The notes under the pieces were generated by a model, which made no database searches, was not told the DNA's origin, and saw nothing but the letters and a program-made list of their open reading frames with translations. From the NCBI GenBank assembly GCA_035652435.1, contig DASRDU010000038.1, forward strand, positions 1 to 64,000: DNA of 64,000 nucleotides, given 5' to 3'. The stretch's first letter is position 1; every line of letters begins with the position of its first letter. This DNA comes from DASRDU01 sp035652435 (GTDB lineage: Bacteria > Acidobacteriota > Blastocatellia > RBC074). Positions 51,447-60,852 of the stretch are shown here, in pieces. Both the position numbers and the translations under genes were made by a program.

Positions 51447-53501
51447 TCAGTGGAGGGCTTTCAATTCGGGACTGATGACGAAGGTATTGGCGTCCCAGTC
51501 AACGGTCACGGTCGTCCCGTCTGAGAAGGTGGTGCGCTCACGGCGGTAATTTTTATCGAGGAATTCGTGCCTGGTCATCTCCAGCAATGCCAGCCTTTCC
51601 TGCAAAGCCGCCATCTGGCGGATCATCCCCAGGTTCTTTTCAAGGTCTTCCAGGCGATTGGGGAACTGTGGCTGTGGCAGGCCGCCGTTCAGGAAACCAT
51701 GCAGGTCGGTGGGACTGTAAGTCGTAATGATGGCGTCATGGTAGACCAGATTGAAGAGCGGCACGGGAACAACCTTGACCGGGCCGAGGGGCGAGGAAAT
51801 ATCCGCGTAAGGGATCGTCCAGTCGCACGCCGCTTCGGTTCCCACAATGCCGAGATTGTTGCGCGTCCAGTTGTAGCAGTTTGCCCGATCCCGCAGATTA
51901 TCGGTCCGCGTCGTCGGGTGTTCGGGATTGAAGTCCTCGTCCGGCGGAACGTAGCCGAACACGTCCAGATAGCTGCCGTCCGGCCTGATGCCGTGGTCGA
52001 AGAGCAATTGGTAGTTCCTGACAAGAGCCCCCAGCATGAAACGTGAGTTGAGGAAAGTCTGGGTGCCGCCGTCCCAGTGGCGCATAAAGGGGAGGTATCC
52101 CTCTTTCCAGTCACCGAATCGGGTGCCGGGGAAGGCATGCGGCGGGCTCAGAGCGTCTTCTTCATGAATGGCGAACTGAGGGTCGTATGAAGGGGCGTCG
52201 GTGTAGTAATCGCGATACTGGTCGTGCAGGGTGAGGATATAACCGAGTTCGCGGCACGTGTCGGCCAGCCGTTTCATGCCTTCCCAGCCGCCCGCCTTTT
52301 CCGGCGGCGGCAGTTCATCCGGGTGCTGGCGGTCGTAGCCGAGATGTGGCCACCCGGTCAGGCATACGTGCAATCGCTCAAGGCCCCCGGCCTTATACTC
52401 GCGAAACTGGCGCGCGCGTTCGTCGAAGGTCGTCAGGCTGTAGTTCTTTTCCGGATTCTTCGTATCGTAACGGTCGCTGTCCGACTTCAGGTTTCTGAGG
52501 ATACCGACCCGGGTCAGTGGAGTTCCGATCAGACCTTTGACGGCGGGCGTCCGCACGATCTTTTCCTTGAGCGAAACGAAGAGCCCCGTATCCATCGCGT
52601 AGCGGCGAGAACGTTTGGCCAGATCCACATAATTGCCGTCCGCGACAAAACACATCCGGGCCGTGCGCAGGTAGCCGAACCGGCCGAGCGTCGCCCGCCA
52701 CCTTGGGCCGATCACTGTCGGGCCGCCGGCCGGGTGCTGGAACTGGTAAGCGGCATCGTTGGGCGTTTCCACGATGATCATCATCGCCGAGCGGCCCTTC
52801 TGGAACCCCCACCAGGACATGGACCACGATTCGATGACGTTGCTCTGCACCTCGCTCCGGTCGCTCGCCGCGATCTTCCCTTCCGGCGTGATGGTGCGAA
52901 TCGGGAAGTACTCTTTCGGCCAGTTGCGCGGCAGCAGAGTGCCGCGCCCGTTGCTCAGCAGGGTGTAATCAACATCACGGGCGTCGAGCGCCGTCGGCCA
53001 GTCCAGTTGTCTGACGACGGTCTCGTTTTCATTCGCCGTAGTGTCGAAGACCAGCTCCTCGTCTTTGCCCTCAAGACAGACGGTCAGAAATAACGACAGG
53101 TCCAGTTCCGCGCCCTGATGCCGCAGGCCGTTGTGGCGCCACTGCCCCAGGGCGATCTTCACTCCTGTCTTAAATCCCGTATCGTAGGGTGTGATCACGG
53201 CCTTCTGAGCATCGGCCAGCCGCAGATAAAACTCTTCGCCCCTTGATCTGACCTGCAGATCCCTGGCCCCTGACGGTACCATCGCCCAGTTTGCAGGGCC
53301 GGCCTGCACGCTGATCGCCAGGTCCGAGGCGTTGAGTGTCACCTTGTTTTTCCGCCCCGCGATCACCCACTTGCCAGCCGAATGTGAGACGTTCACTGCC
53401 GGCGCTCCCCACTGCTCGCGCGGGAGTTGCTGCGCCAAAGGCATTGACGAGAGGATGAGTGCAGAGACTACGGCCTGAGTGATAAGGCGAGATAACGACA
53501 T
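51447..53501 (-). CDS. Secreted DUF5696-type glycosidase-like protein
   Basis: The 684-aa protein has a signal peptide (MSLSRLITQAVVSALILSSMPLAQQ), a beta-rich N-terminal half and a TIM-barrel-like C-terminal half with LHVCLTGWPHLGYDRQHPDE, LGYILTLHDQYRDYYTDAPSYDP and HGIRPDGSYLDVFGYVPPDEDF. It resembles DUF5696 proteins and, distantly, GH101-type enzymes. Asp and Glu residues in these blocks are catalytic candidates, but I cannot assign them. GGAGGG before ATG supports the start. It follows the GH31 gene by 28 bases on the same strand. Confidence 0.65.
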   Translation of the reverse strand: MSLSRLITQAVVSALILSSMPLAQQLPREQWGAPAVNVSHSAGKWVIAGRKNKVTLNASDLAISVQAGPANWAMVPSGARDLQVRSRGEEFYLRLADAQKAVITPYDTGFKTGVKIALGQWRHNGLRHQGAELDLSLFLTVCLEGKDEELVFDTTANENETVVRQLDWPTALDARDVDYTLLSNGRGTLLPRNWPKEYFPIRTITPEGKIAASDRSEVQSNVIESWSMSWWGFQKGRSAMMIIVETPNDAAYQFQHPAGGPTVIGPRWRATLGRFGYLRTARMCFVADGNYVDLAKRSRRYAMDTGLFVSLKEKIVRTPAVKGLIGTPLTRVGILRNLKSDSDRYDTKNPEKNYSLTTFDERARQFREYKAGGLERLHVCLTGWPHLGYDRQHPDELPPPEKAGGWEGMKRLADTCRELGYILTLHDQYRDYYTDAPSYDPQFAIHEEDALSPPHAFPGTRFGDWKEGYLPFMRHWDGGTQTFLNSRFMLGALVRNYQLLFDHGIRPDGSYLDVFGYVPPDEDFNPEHPTTRTDNLRDRANCYNWTRNNLGIVGTEAACDWTIPYADISSPLGPVKVVPVPLFNLVYHDAIITTYSPTDLHGFLNGGLPQPQFPNRLEDLEKNLGMIRQMAALQERLALLEMTRHEFLDKNYRRERTTFSDGTTVTVDWDANTFVISPELKALH

Positions 53502-53529
53502 AACATCCCTCCGGTAATATTCCCGGCAG

Positions 53530-55683
53530 CTACTTTGTCATAAACGTCCAGGAGACTTCCGAGTAATGCCACTTCCTGCCGTTGCTGTCCGGCGTGACGC
53601 TGCCCTGCCACGTGCCCCTGCCGTCTTTAGTGACGCTCAACTGCGTCCACGAGTAATCGCCCTTCTCGTAATTGAAGGTTTCGCCGTCGTCGTCGTAGAG
53701 CGCGAGCCTGCCCGGCTGCTCGCCGTAGTGGCGGATCTCAAGCGGCAGGGTTTCATCCGGCCCGGCCGTCCACTGGCGCTCGCCGATCATCGGCACGAGG
53801 GCGCCGTCCTTCACGAAGATCGGAATCTGCGAGAGCGGCGGCGTGACTTCGATTGTCCGGTTTTCGCCGATGAGTTTCCCCGTGTAGAAATCGTACCAGC
53901 GGCCCGCGGGCAGCGTGATCTTGCGGGACTTCACGCCGGGAGGAATCGGCGCGACGAGCAGCGCGTCGCCGAGCATGTACTGATCCTTCGCTTCCTCCAC
54001 CCGGCCAATCGCGTAAGGGTTCGCGGTGGCGTCGAGCCGGCCAGCCTCTGATTGCGCGGCGGCACTGAAACCCGGCACGAGCTGCATCGGGCGGATGACC
54101 GGCGTGCCCTGATAGTGGTACTGGGCAAAGGTCGTGTAGAGGTAAGGCAGCAATCGCATGCGCAGGACAATCGCGTCGCGGATGTAATCTTTCACGTCAG
54201 CGTGCGTCCAGAGCTTGTCGTCGGTCGCCCAGCCGTTGAAGAGCGAGAGAGGTGACAGAACAACCGCCTGCGTGCGCCTGAGCATGTCTTCGCCCTTGCC
54301 GCCGCGGACCTCCGGCGACCACAACACGCCGGCGAAGCCGCTGTTGCCGACCGCGGTGATGTATTCGTCAAAAGCATAGTTGTCGTTGTAGATCACAAAT
54401 GGCAGCGACGACGCGCCCGCGTTGGTGCCGCGCACCTGGCCGAGCGTGCGGCGGTTCTGCTGGCGGAAGAGGTCATAGACCAGCCGCTGCACGAGCAGCC
54501 CGTAGGTCTGGCGCAGTTGTTCGCCGTCGCGGCCCGAAGGGAAGGTCGCGGTGTCGGGCCAGAGGTAGCGGTCGTAACCGTCCACCTCATCAATCTTGAA
54601 ACCGCCGACGGCCCGTGGGTTCACATTCACGACTTCACGCGCGAGGTGGTCGGCGAAGATTTTGCGCGGCTCCGGCATCGTGTAATCAGGAACGATGCCG
54701 TTCCACACCAAGTGAGTGCCGGCGTAGGGCAGCAGTTTCTGGTAAAGCGGCGCGGTCGGCGAGACGTATGGATTGAACCACAGGTTGACGCGCACGTGCT
54801 GCTTTTCCACTTCGGCGAGAAACTTTGCCGGGTCGGGGAAGCGTTTCGGGTCCCATTCAAACGAACAAGGATACGCGTGGTCGTGCCAGCCGGGTTCGAG
54901 GCCGAGCATGTCAAGCGGGATGCCGTTTTTGCGGAACTCAAGGATTTCGTTGAGCGCCTGCTCAGCGCTGTAACGCGTCGGCGTGCGCGTCAGGAAGCCG
55001 AGGCCCCACTTAGGCGGGAGCGCGCCGCCGCCCGAGAAGAGGTTGTAGCGGCGGATAGCGTCCATCGGGGTCGGCCCGGCGAAGACGAACACTTCCAATC
55101 CGGGAGCGTTCGCGAGCGCCTCGATTGAATCAGAGCGCGGCTGCGCGGCCCAGGCCTTGCCCGTCGTGCGATCAATCACGGGGGGCTTTTGCGTGGCGGC
55201 GAGTCGCACGCCGAGGCCCACGTTGACATTCAGGTAACGCGCGGTATTAAAGAGAACGGCGTATCCATTCGTAGAAACGTAGAGCGGGACGGGCGCGTGC
55301 GTGCGTCCGGTCTGGCCGCCCCAGTGATCCACGTGCAACTGGAAGATCGAGCCCGTGCGGCGCATCGTCTTGAAATCCACGCCGAGGCCGTAGACGTCTT
55401 CATTGAGCGCGAGCGGAAACCGCAGCGCCGTCTTCCAGTCCCACTGGCGCGCCTCGATTTCTTTCTCGTCAATCGGGAAGGGCGCGGCGGGCAGCTTCCG
55501 CAACCCTTCGGCGGCGGGTCTGGCGCCGGCGGCAGTGAGCAACGTCAGGCTTTCGGGCTTGCCGATCTGCGCTCTCCAGACGCCGGGAGCCACCTGCTCC
55601 CATTTGGGCGTGACGGTTTTTCCCGTCGCGAATACGGTCTGCGCGGCGAGCAGTAAGACTGCGCCGATGATCAGTTTTTTCAT
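53530..55683 (-). CDS. Secreted GH31-family glycosidase
   Basis: The 717-aa protein has a signal peptide (MKKLIIGAVLLLAAQTVFA), an N-terminal beta-sandwich with VYGLGVDFKTMRRTGSIFQLHVD, and a GH31 barrel: NGIPLDMLGLEPGWHDHAYPCSFEWDPKRFPDP, then GGFKIDEVDGYD with the nucleophile Asp365, and LWSPEVRGG. C-terminal beta domains follow. GH31 enzymes cleave alpha-glucosides or alpha-xylosides, or act as transglycosylases. It starts 5 bases after the upstream gene's stop with no clear ribosome-binding site, so translation is probably coupled. Confidence 0.9.
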   Translation of the reverse strand: MKKLIIGAVLLLAAQTVFATGKTVTPKWEQVAPGVWRAQIGKPESLTLLTAAGARPAAEGLRKLPAAPFPIDEKEIEARQWDWKTALRFPLALNEDVYGLGVDFKTMRRTGSIFQLHVDHWGGQTGRTHAPVPLYVSTNGYAVLFNTARYLNVNVGLGVRLAATQKPPVIDRTTGKAWAAQPRSDSIEALANAPGLEVFVFAGPTPMDAIRRYNLFSGGGALPPKWGLGFLTRTPTRYSAEQALNEILEFRKNGIPLDMLGLEPGWHDHAYPCSFEWDPKRFPDPAKFLAEVEKQHVRVNLWFNPYVSPTAPLYQKLLPYAGTHLVWNGIVPDYTMPEPRKIFADHLAREVVNVNPRAVGGFKIDEVDGYDRYLWPDTATFPSGRDGEQLRQTYGLLVQRLVYDLFRQQNRRTLGQVRGTNAGASSLPFVIYNDNYAFDEYITAVGNSGFAGVLWSPEVRGGKGEDMLRRTQAVVLSPLSLFNGWATDDKLWTHADVKDYIRDAIVLRMRLLPYLYTTFAQYHYQGTPVIRPMQLVPGFSAAAQSEAGRLDATANPYAIGRVEEAKDQYMLGDALLVAPIPPGVKSRKITLPAGRWYDFYTGKLIGENRTIEVTPPLSQIPIFVKDGALVPMIGERQWTAGPDETLPLEIRHYGEQPGRLALYDDDGETFNYEKGDYSWTQLSVTKDGRGTWQGSVTPDSNGRKWHYSEVSWTFMTK

Positions 55684-55688
55684 GTGAG

Positions 55689-56471
55689 TTATTGCCACTG
55701 GTACGCCTTCATGTTTTTCAGGAGCAGGTAACAATCCCTGAGCCCCGAGCTTTTGACTGAGCGGTAGATGCCCCACTTCGGGCGGACGCGGGAGTTGGCG
55801 CCTTCGTCGCGGAACAGTGAGACTCCGGTTTTTGTCTTGTCGGTGATCACCTTTCCTTCGGACTTAACGACCATCCGGGCGCTCCCGCCGTTGCTGGCCG
55901 AATCGAATTTGAATTCAAACTCCACGTCAATCCACTTGTCCTGCAATGGCGCGAGGGGGATCGGGTTGAAGTGTTCGCCGGACTCGAAGAGCCGTAGTTC
56001 CACGCTCGGCGTGCCGTCGTGGTTGTGGAGTGAGAGCGTGACGAGCGGCGCCCCGCTCGAGCCGTTATCGCTCACGACCTTCTGCTGCATGATGTGGGTG
56101 AAGGAGTCGGTCGCCGTGAGCGAGGCGGGGATGTACATCGAATAAGTGAAGCGCCACGTCTGCCCCCGCTCGATGGCGAGGTCAGTCCCGTCCGCTGTCT
56201 TCATTCCCTTGACCTCGTTGCGCTGGCGGTCGTCGGGCTTGTCGCGGTCGCGCAGATGCATATCCACGCGCCAGGCAGAGTCTTTGACATAGATGTGCGT
56301 GGCCTCGGCGTGCGACTTCGTCCGGTCGTCTTCGATTCCCTCAAACGCCTTGAGGCCCTGCTTGTCCGGATTGGCATCCCACTTCCCGACCCACCCTGCT
56401 GCCTGGGCGCGCCACCCGAAGTAAAGGCAGAGGGAAAGAGCCAGCATTGCGGGACACAAGACCTTCCTCAT
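55689..56471 (-). CDS. Secreted polysaccharide-lyase-like jelly-roll protein
   Basis: The 260-aa protein has a signal peptide (MRKVLCPAMLALSLCLYFGWRAQA) and a concanavalin-like jelly-roll: RQRNEVKGMK, ERGQTWRFTYSMYIP, SFTHIMQQKVVSD, GAPLVTLSL and DKWIDVEFEFKFD. The charged strand pattern fits heparin-lyase-I/PL20-like polysaccharide lyases of the beta-jelly-roll kind, which cut uronate-containing chains. Exact family uncertain. AAAGGA 9 bases before ATG 56471 sets the start; an earlier start at 56552 is rejected because no signal peptide would then be N-terminal. It is directly upstream of GH31. Confidence 0.7.
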   Translation of the reverse strand: MRKVLCPAMLALSLCLYFGWRAQAAGWVGKWDANPDKQGLKAFEGIEDDRTKSHAEATHIYVKDSAWRVDMHLRDRDKPDDRQRNEVKGMKTADGTDLAIERGQTWRFTYSMYIPASLTATDSFTHIMQQKVVSDNGSSGAPLVTLSLHNHDGTPSVELRLFESGEHFNPIPLAPLQDKWIDVEFEFKFDSASNGGSARMVVKSEGKVITDKTKTGVSLFRDEGANSRVRPKWGIYRSVKSSGLRDCYLLLKNMKAYQWQ

Positions 56472-56574
56472 TGAGCCGTGTCCTTTCGCTATTTCGATAT
56501 TTTCAGTAAAGGGGTGCGATCTTTGCGGCCACGATATAACCTGAGACTCCAAGAGTCTGTGACCGCTTCAGCGA

Positions 56575-56661
56575 GATGAAAACTGCTGTCACTCGGGACA
56601 ATTTCAACCGCAGGCAGCACAGGAAAACTTTGTCGGTGTTTTCCCGTGCTGCCTGCGGTTG
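56575..56661. repeat. Palindrome with a relic end of the MITE-like family
   Basis: The arm 56605-56628 (CAACCGCAGGCAGCAC and on) pairs with 56638-56661 over 23 of 24 positions. To its left, 56575-56591 read inverted gives TGACAGCAGTTTTCATC, which shares ACAGCAGTTTTCA with the end of the element at 37641. A further short stem GGAGAGG/CCTCTCC lies at about 56676-56711. Confidence 0.7.
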
Positions 56662-56730
56662 TTATTCAGTGTGCCGGAGAGGCGCGATCCGATTTATAGC
56701 CATCACCTCTCCGTCTGATCAGACTGCCGC

Positions 56731-59700
56731 TCAGAACCTGACCTTCATGACGAATTCAATCTGCCGCGCGTCGTAAGCGGACTGGGTGTAAGTCCCGAAC
56801 GTATTCGAGACATCCAGCAACTGGCCGAGCGACAGTTTCAGCGGCGCGTTGGCGGCGCTGTCGAGTGTGGACTGGACCACCGTCGCGCCGAACGAAGCGT
56901 TGAGCGTCGGCTTGAACTGGGTGTGGTTGAAGACGTTCGTCGCCTGAGCCGAGACGCTGATGGAATACCGCTCGAGGATCTTGAAGGATTTCTCGAGCGC
57001 CATATTCGCATTCCAGAATGACGGGCTGCGGAAATCTCCGAACGCCGCCGCCGACGTGCCGTACCAGAAAAGGTCGGCAATCGCCTTCCCGTTCGGCCCG
57101 GTGACGATGCGACCGGAGAAGGCATCAATGTTGTACTTCAGGAAGCAGCCCTTGCACGGAGTGATCACGCGCCCGCTCGGGAGCGTGACTGAAGTCTTGC
57201 CGTCGTACCACCGCTGCAAATCCTCCGGCACTTCGAGCGGGACTCCTGGCACGCGATCAGGCAGCGTATTGAGCGAGTTCGTGCCGCCATTCCTGAGCGG
57301 GGTGACGAACCCGGTCTGGGCCGTCACCGATCCGCCCAGACGCCAGCCGCCGATAATTGAATTGAGTACCGACTGACCGGCGTCGAATCTGGCGCCCTTC
57401 CCGAACGGCAGGTCATAGACCCAGTTGGCCGAGAAGCGGTGCGGGACGTCGTTGGTCGTGATCTGGCGATTCAGGTGGCGCAGGTCCGGCCTCAGGTTGG
57501 GGAAGTAGTTGGCGTTGCCGTTGTCCGAATAGCCCTGGTTGGTCTGCGCGTTGTAACGGTTCGTCGCGAGCAGCTTCGACCAGGTGTAATGCGCACCCAG
57601 TTGCAGTCCGCTCGCGAACTGACGGTTCACCGACAACTGCAAAGCGTGATAATCGGAAACGCCTTCCGAGAGGTGAATGTTGTCGCCTTCGAGCGGGTAG
57701 GGGAAGACTGCATCCAGACGGCTGATGGTGCGGTTCCTGATGACGCCGCCGCCATAAGCGATCAACGGCCCGGAGGCGGCGGTCGGATTGCTCGGGTTGC
57801 AGGTCTGCAGCGTCTGGAACGGATTGCAGATTTGCTGGGTTGATGGATTCGTCCCGCCGTTGCTGGCGATGTAGGTGTCGCGCCAGGAAGACAACAGGCC
57901 CTGATCAACCAGCTGTGCGCTGTTGGTCGGGATAAAGGTCACCTGCAACCGGCTGCCGTGCGAGCCGATGTAACCGGCTGACGCGACCCAGTTGGCCCCG
58001 AACTTCCGCTCGACGAAGAAATTCCACTGCTGGACGTAACCGTTTTTGAAATTGTATGGGAAGCGGCGCGCCCCGCCATAAATTCGCGGGTCTTTCGTAT
58101 TCGGGCCGACCGGCTGGACGATGGGATTCACCGCCAGACTATTGAACGGCCCGATCACGACGCCGGCAGGAGTCGTCCCGTACGCGGTAGTGGTTGATGA
58201 AGGAGCCGACGGCGTGAACGCCCCGGCGCCATAAAATCCCGGCCCGTCGTTGAAGCCCGTGTTGGACGGGACGTAAGTCAGGCCGTAACCGCCGCGCAGA
58301 ACAGTCGTATTGTTGAGCTGGTACGCTGCCCCGATGCGCGGGCCGAAATTTGCATAGTCGGTCTGCCAGAGGTTGCGCTTTGAGACCGTATTGCCCGGGA
58401 AGATGATTTCGCCCGCGGTCCCGAATAACGGATCCTTCGAGTTCAGGTCAATCGAGCTGAAGCGGTTGTACCGCTCGGTCGGGCCGGGCTGAACGTCCCA
58501 GCGCAGTCCCAGGTTGAGCGTCAAACGATCATTCACCTTCCAGTCGTTCTGGCTGTAAAGCGCGTAATACTTCTGCGCCAGTGCCAGCCGGATCGCGAAC
58601 CCGGGCGTCACGAGGATGTTGCCCGCGCCCAGCAGGATTGAAGCCATACCGAGGCCGTTGAATGAAGCGTCCGGGGTCGTCAGCCCGCTCGTGCTGCCAT
58701 CGGCATTGATGTTGAATCGCGTGAACGAGGCGTCCGTCTGGATCTTCATCGAGTCATCGTTATCAATGTAATTCGACAGCAGCACCCGGTATGTGCCACC
58801 GAACTTGTGAGTCCAGCGCCCGCGCGTCCAGGTCATACTGGCGTTGAAATCGGTGTTGGTCTGCCGCTCCCGCTTGTGCAGCGACGTGGCGTTACTGAGC
58901 GGGGTGACATTCCCGCCGGGGCCGAATGACGGCGGGGCGCCTGGACTGGCGTTGAGGGCCTGAATCTCTTTGGGCACGCCGATCTGGTCGTAGTTGAAGT
59001 TGTCGAACGCATCCCCCTCGTTGTCGGCCTTGATGCGGTTGACGCCGAGCCGCGCGTCGAGGATCAGGTTGGGTGAGATCACAAACGTATCGCCGAAAGC
59101 GAAGTAGAAATTATCATCCGGCTGCCGGTTGCCGACGAATTCCTTCTGGGAGTAATACTGGTTGTCGTCGCCCCAGGTTCGCGGCGTCAGGATGTTTCCT
59201 TTCTGAAAGCCGTAGGTTCCGTAAAGGTTGTGACTGCCCAGGTGATAATCTACCCGCGAGTTGATGTTGTTTTTGGTGAACTGCTGATTGCCCCGCCGGA
59301 AGAAATTGTTGGTGTTGAACTTCTCGTTGTCCGGCGTGCGGTTCGGGAGCGGGTAGGACTGGAGGAGTTTCAACCCGAATGGATTGAGCCGCGCGGCGGG
59401 CAGTTGATTCGGCAGCTGCGTCCGTTGATAGATGTTGCCGACTTTTGTGACGCTGAAGGGGTCATAAATTTTGACGAGCAGTGGATTGGTCTGGGTGCCG
59501 ACATAAGTCTGGCTGAAATCGCCCTGCCTCTCCGCCGCGGTCGGCACTGTGAACAGGTAATCGTAAGCGCGGTGGAAGCGCAGGCCCTCGTAGCTGACGA
59601 AGAAGAATGCCTTGTCGCGAATGATGCGTCCGCCGCCGGCCCCGCCGAAGGTGTTCGACTTGAACGGCCCGCGGGCGATGTTGTTGGCGTTGTTCGAGAA

Positions 59701-60555
59701 GGAATTGGCATTGAGCGCCTCATTCCTGATCCGGTAAAAGCCCGAGCCGTGATACTCGTTGCCGCCGCTCTTCGTGGTAAAGATGATCACGCCCTGGGCG
59801 CGGCCGTATTCCGCCGAGTAGTTGTTGGTGATCGTCTTGACTTCCTGCAGCGCGTCCTGATTGGGCAGCACGGCGGTCTCGTTCCAGGCCGAGCCCTGAA
59901 TGCTGACGCCGTCGAGCATGATGTCGTTGGAGAAGGCCGCGCCGCCGTTGATCCCGACGGCGGAAGCCTGACGCCGACCGTCAATCCCGATCCCGAATGA
60001 AGTCGTGGTCTGGGTGTCGTTGAAAAGCCCGCGCGGCACCACTCCCGCCTGCAGCGAGGCGTACGAGAAAGGGTTGTGGGTGATGTTCGGGATCGCGTCC
60101 ACGGTCCGCTCGTTGATGACGCCCTGCACGGTCGCGCTGGCGGTCTGGAGCGCGGCGGCGTCGGTCGTGACGGTCACGGTATCGGTCGTCACGCCGGCCT
60201 GCAACCTGACTTCAATCTTGACGGTCTGGGCGGTCGAGATGGTCACGCCGGTCTGGTTGTATTTGGCGAATCCCGACTTCTCCACATTGACCGCATACGT
60301 CCCGGGCTGAAGGTACGGAACTGTGAAACTTCCCGTCTCGTCAGTAACCGCAGTCAGCGGGACATTGGTCTCCTGATTGACGACCGACACGTTCGCCCCG
60401 GGGACGGCCGCGCCGGTCGGGTCAGTCACGGTCCCGGTGATGGTGCCTGACTTGATTTGTCCGAGCGACACGCCGCTGAGGATCAGGCTGAGCGCCAGAA
60501 ACCCGACGGCGGCAACGGCCGTTTTGATTCTCGCTACCGATCTCGTTAGTAACAT
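56731..60555 (-). CDS. Oar-like TonB-dependent outer-membrane receptor
   Basis: The 1274-aa protein has an N-terminal hydrophobic signal (VARIKTAVAAVGFLALSLILSGVSLGQ), a carboxypeptidase-regulatory-like domain (SGTITGTVTDPTGAAVPGANV), a plug with LPNQDALQEVKTITNNYSAEYGRAQGVI and a large beta-barrel ending in EFVMKVRF. GGAG 8 bases before ATG 60555 fixes the start; an upstream in-frame ATG at 60696 lies inside a palindromic repeat and is rejected. It lies between the GH29 and lyase genes and is the likely importer of the polysaccharide fragments. Confidence 0.92.
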   Translation of the reverse strand: MLLTRSVARIKTAVAAVGFLALSLILSGVSLGQIKSGTITGTVTDPTGAAVPGANVSVVNQETNVPLTAVTDETGSFTVPYLQPGTYAVNVEKSGFAKYNQTGVTISTAQTVKIEVRLQAGVTTDTVTVTTDAAALQTASATVQGVINERTVDAIPNITHNPFSYASLQAGVVPRGLFNDTQTTTSFGIGIDGRRQASAVGINGGAAFSNDIMLDGVSIQGSAWNETAVLPNQDALQEVKTITNNYSAEYGRAQGVIIFTTKSGGNEYHGSGFYRIRNEALNANSFSNNANNIARGPFKSNTFGGAGGGRIIRDKAFFFVSYEGLRFHRAYDYLFTVPTAAERQGDFSQTYVGTQTNPLLVKIYDPFSVTKVGNIYQRTQLPNQLPAARLNPFGLKLLQSYPLPNRTPDNEKFNTNNFFRRGNQQFTKNNINSRVDYHLGSHNLYGTYGFQKGNILTPRTWGDDNQYYSQKEFVGNRQPDDNFYFAFGDTFVISPNLILDARLGVNRIKADNEGDAFDNFNYDQIGVPKEIQALNASPGAPPSFGPGGNVTPLSNATSLHKRERQTNTDFNASMTWTRGRWTHKFGGTYRVLLSNYIDNDDSMKIQTDASFTRFNINADGSTSGLTTPDASFNGLGMASILLGAGNILVTPGFAIRLALAQKYYALYSQNDWKVNDRLTLNLGLRWDVQPGPTERYNRFSSIDLNSKDPLFGTAGEIIFPGNTVSKRNLWQTDYANFGPRIGAAYQLNNTTVLRGGYGLTYVPSNTGFNDGPGFYGAGAFTPSAPSSTTTAYGTTPAGVVIGPFNSLAVNPIVQPVGPNTKDPRIYGGARRFPYNFKNGYVQQWNFFVERKFGANWVASAGYIGSHGSRLQVTFIPTNSAQLVDQGLLSSWRDTYIASNGGTNPSTQQICNPFQTLQTCNPSNPTAASGPLIAYGGGVIRNRTISRLDAVFPYPLEGDNIHLSEGVSDYHALQLSVNRQFASGLQLGAHYTWSKLLATNRYNAQTNQGYSDNGNANYFPNLRPDLRHLNRQITTNDVPHRFSANWVYDLPFGKGARFDAGQSVLNSIIGGWRLGGSVTAQTGFVTPLRNGGTNSLNTLPDRVPGVPLEVPEDLQRWYDGKTSVTLPSGRVITPCKGCFLKYNIDAFSGRIVTGPNGKAIADLFWYGTSAAAFGDFRSPSFWNANMALEKSFKILERYSISVSAQATNVFNHTQFKPTLNASFGATVVQSTLDSAANAPLKLSLGQLLDVSNTFGTYTQSAYDARQIEFVMKVRF

Positions 60556-60680
60556 ATGTTCTTCTCCATTGGGGTAAAAGTCTTTAGTTCCGCTGAACAG
60601 ACTTCTGGGTGATGTTGGGATGTTCTCTTCTGAAAATGTCCGACAAGCTGGCAGCCATTGGCTGCTGCATAATCTCTCAG

Positions 60681-60820
60681 CTCCGTAGGAGCGCAATGTT
60701 TATAGACCGGTAACCCCTGTCTTCCCCCAGCTCCGCAGGAGCGGCATGTACACATTGCGCTCCTGCGGAACTGGGAAGAAAGAATTGACGGATTTCTATA
60801 AACATTGCGCTCCTACGGAG
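60681..60820. repeat. Nested palindrome built from one repeated unit
   Basis: Outer arms CTCCGTAGGAGCGCAATG... (60681-60706) and 60795-60820 are exact 26-bp inverted repeats. Inside, 60721-60749 and about 60751-60777 form a second, imperfect pair with the related unit CTCCGCAGGAGCG. The unit thus occurs four times, nested. It fills the gap between the TonB receptor and the fucosidase gene. CTCC(G)TAGGAG itself is nearly self-complementary. Confidence 0.85.
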
Positions 60821-60852
60821 CAGGGCAACAACTTGTGCAGATACCTTCGCAC

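Noticed and set aside
60556..60696. N-terminal extension of the TonB receptor to ATG 60696
   Set aside because: The extra residues are encoded by the palindromic repeat, and a good GGAG site and signal sequence follow ATG 60555.
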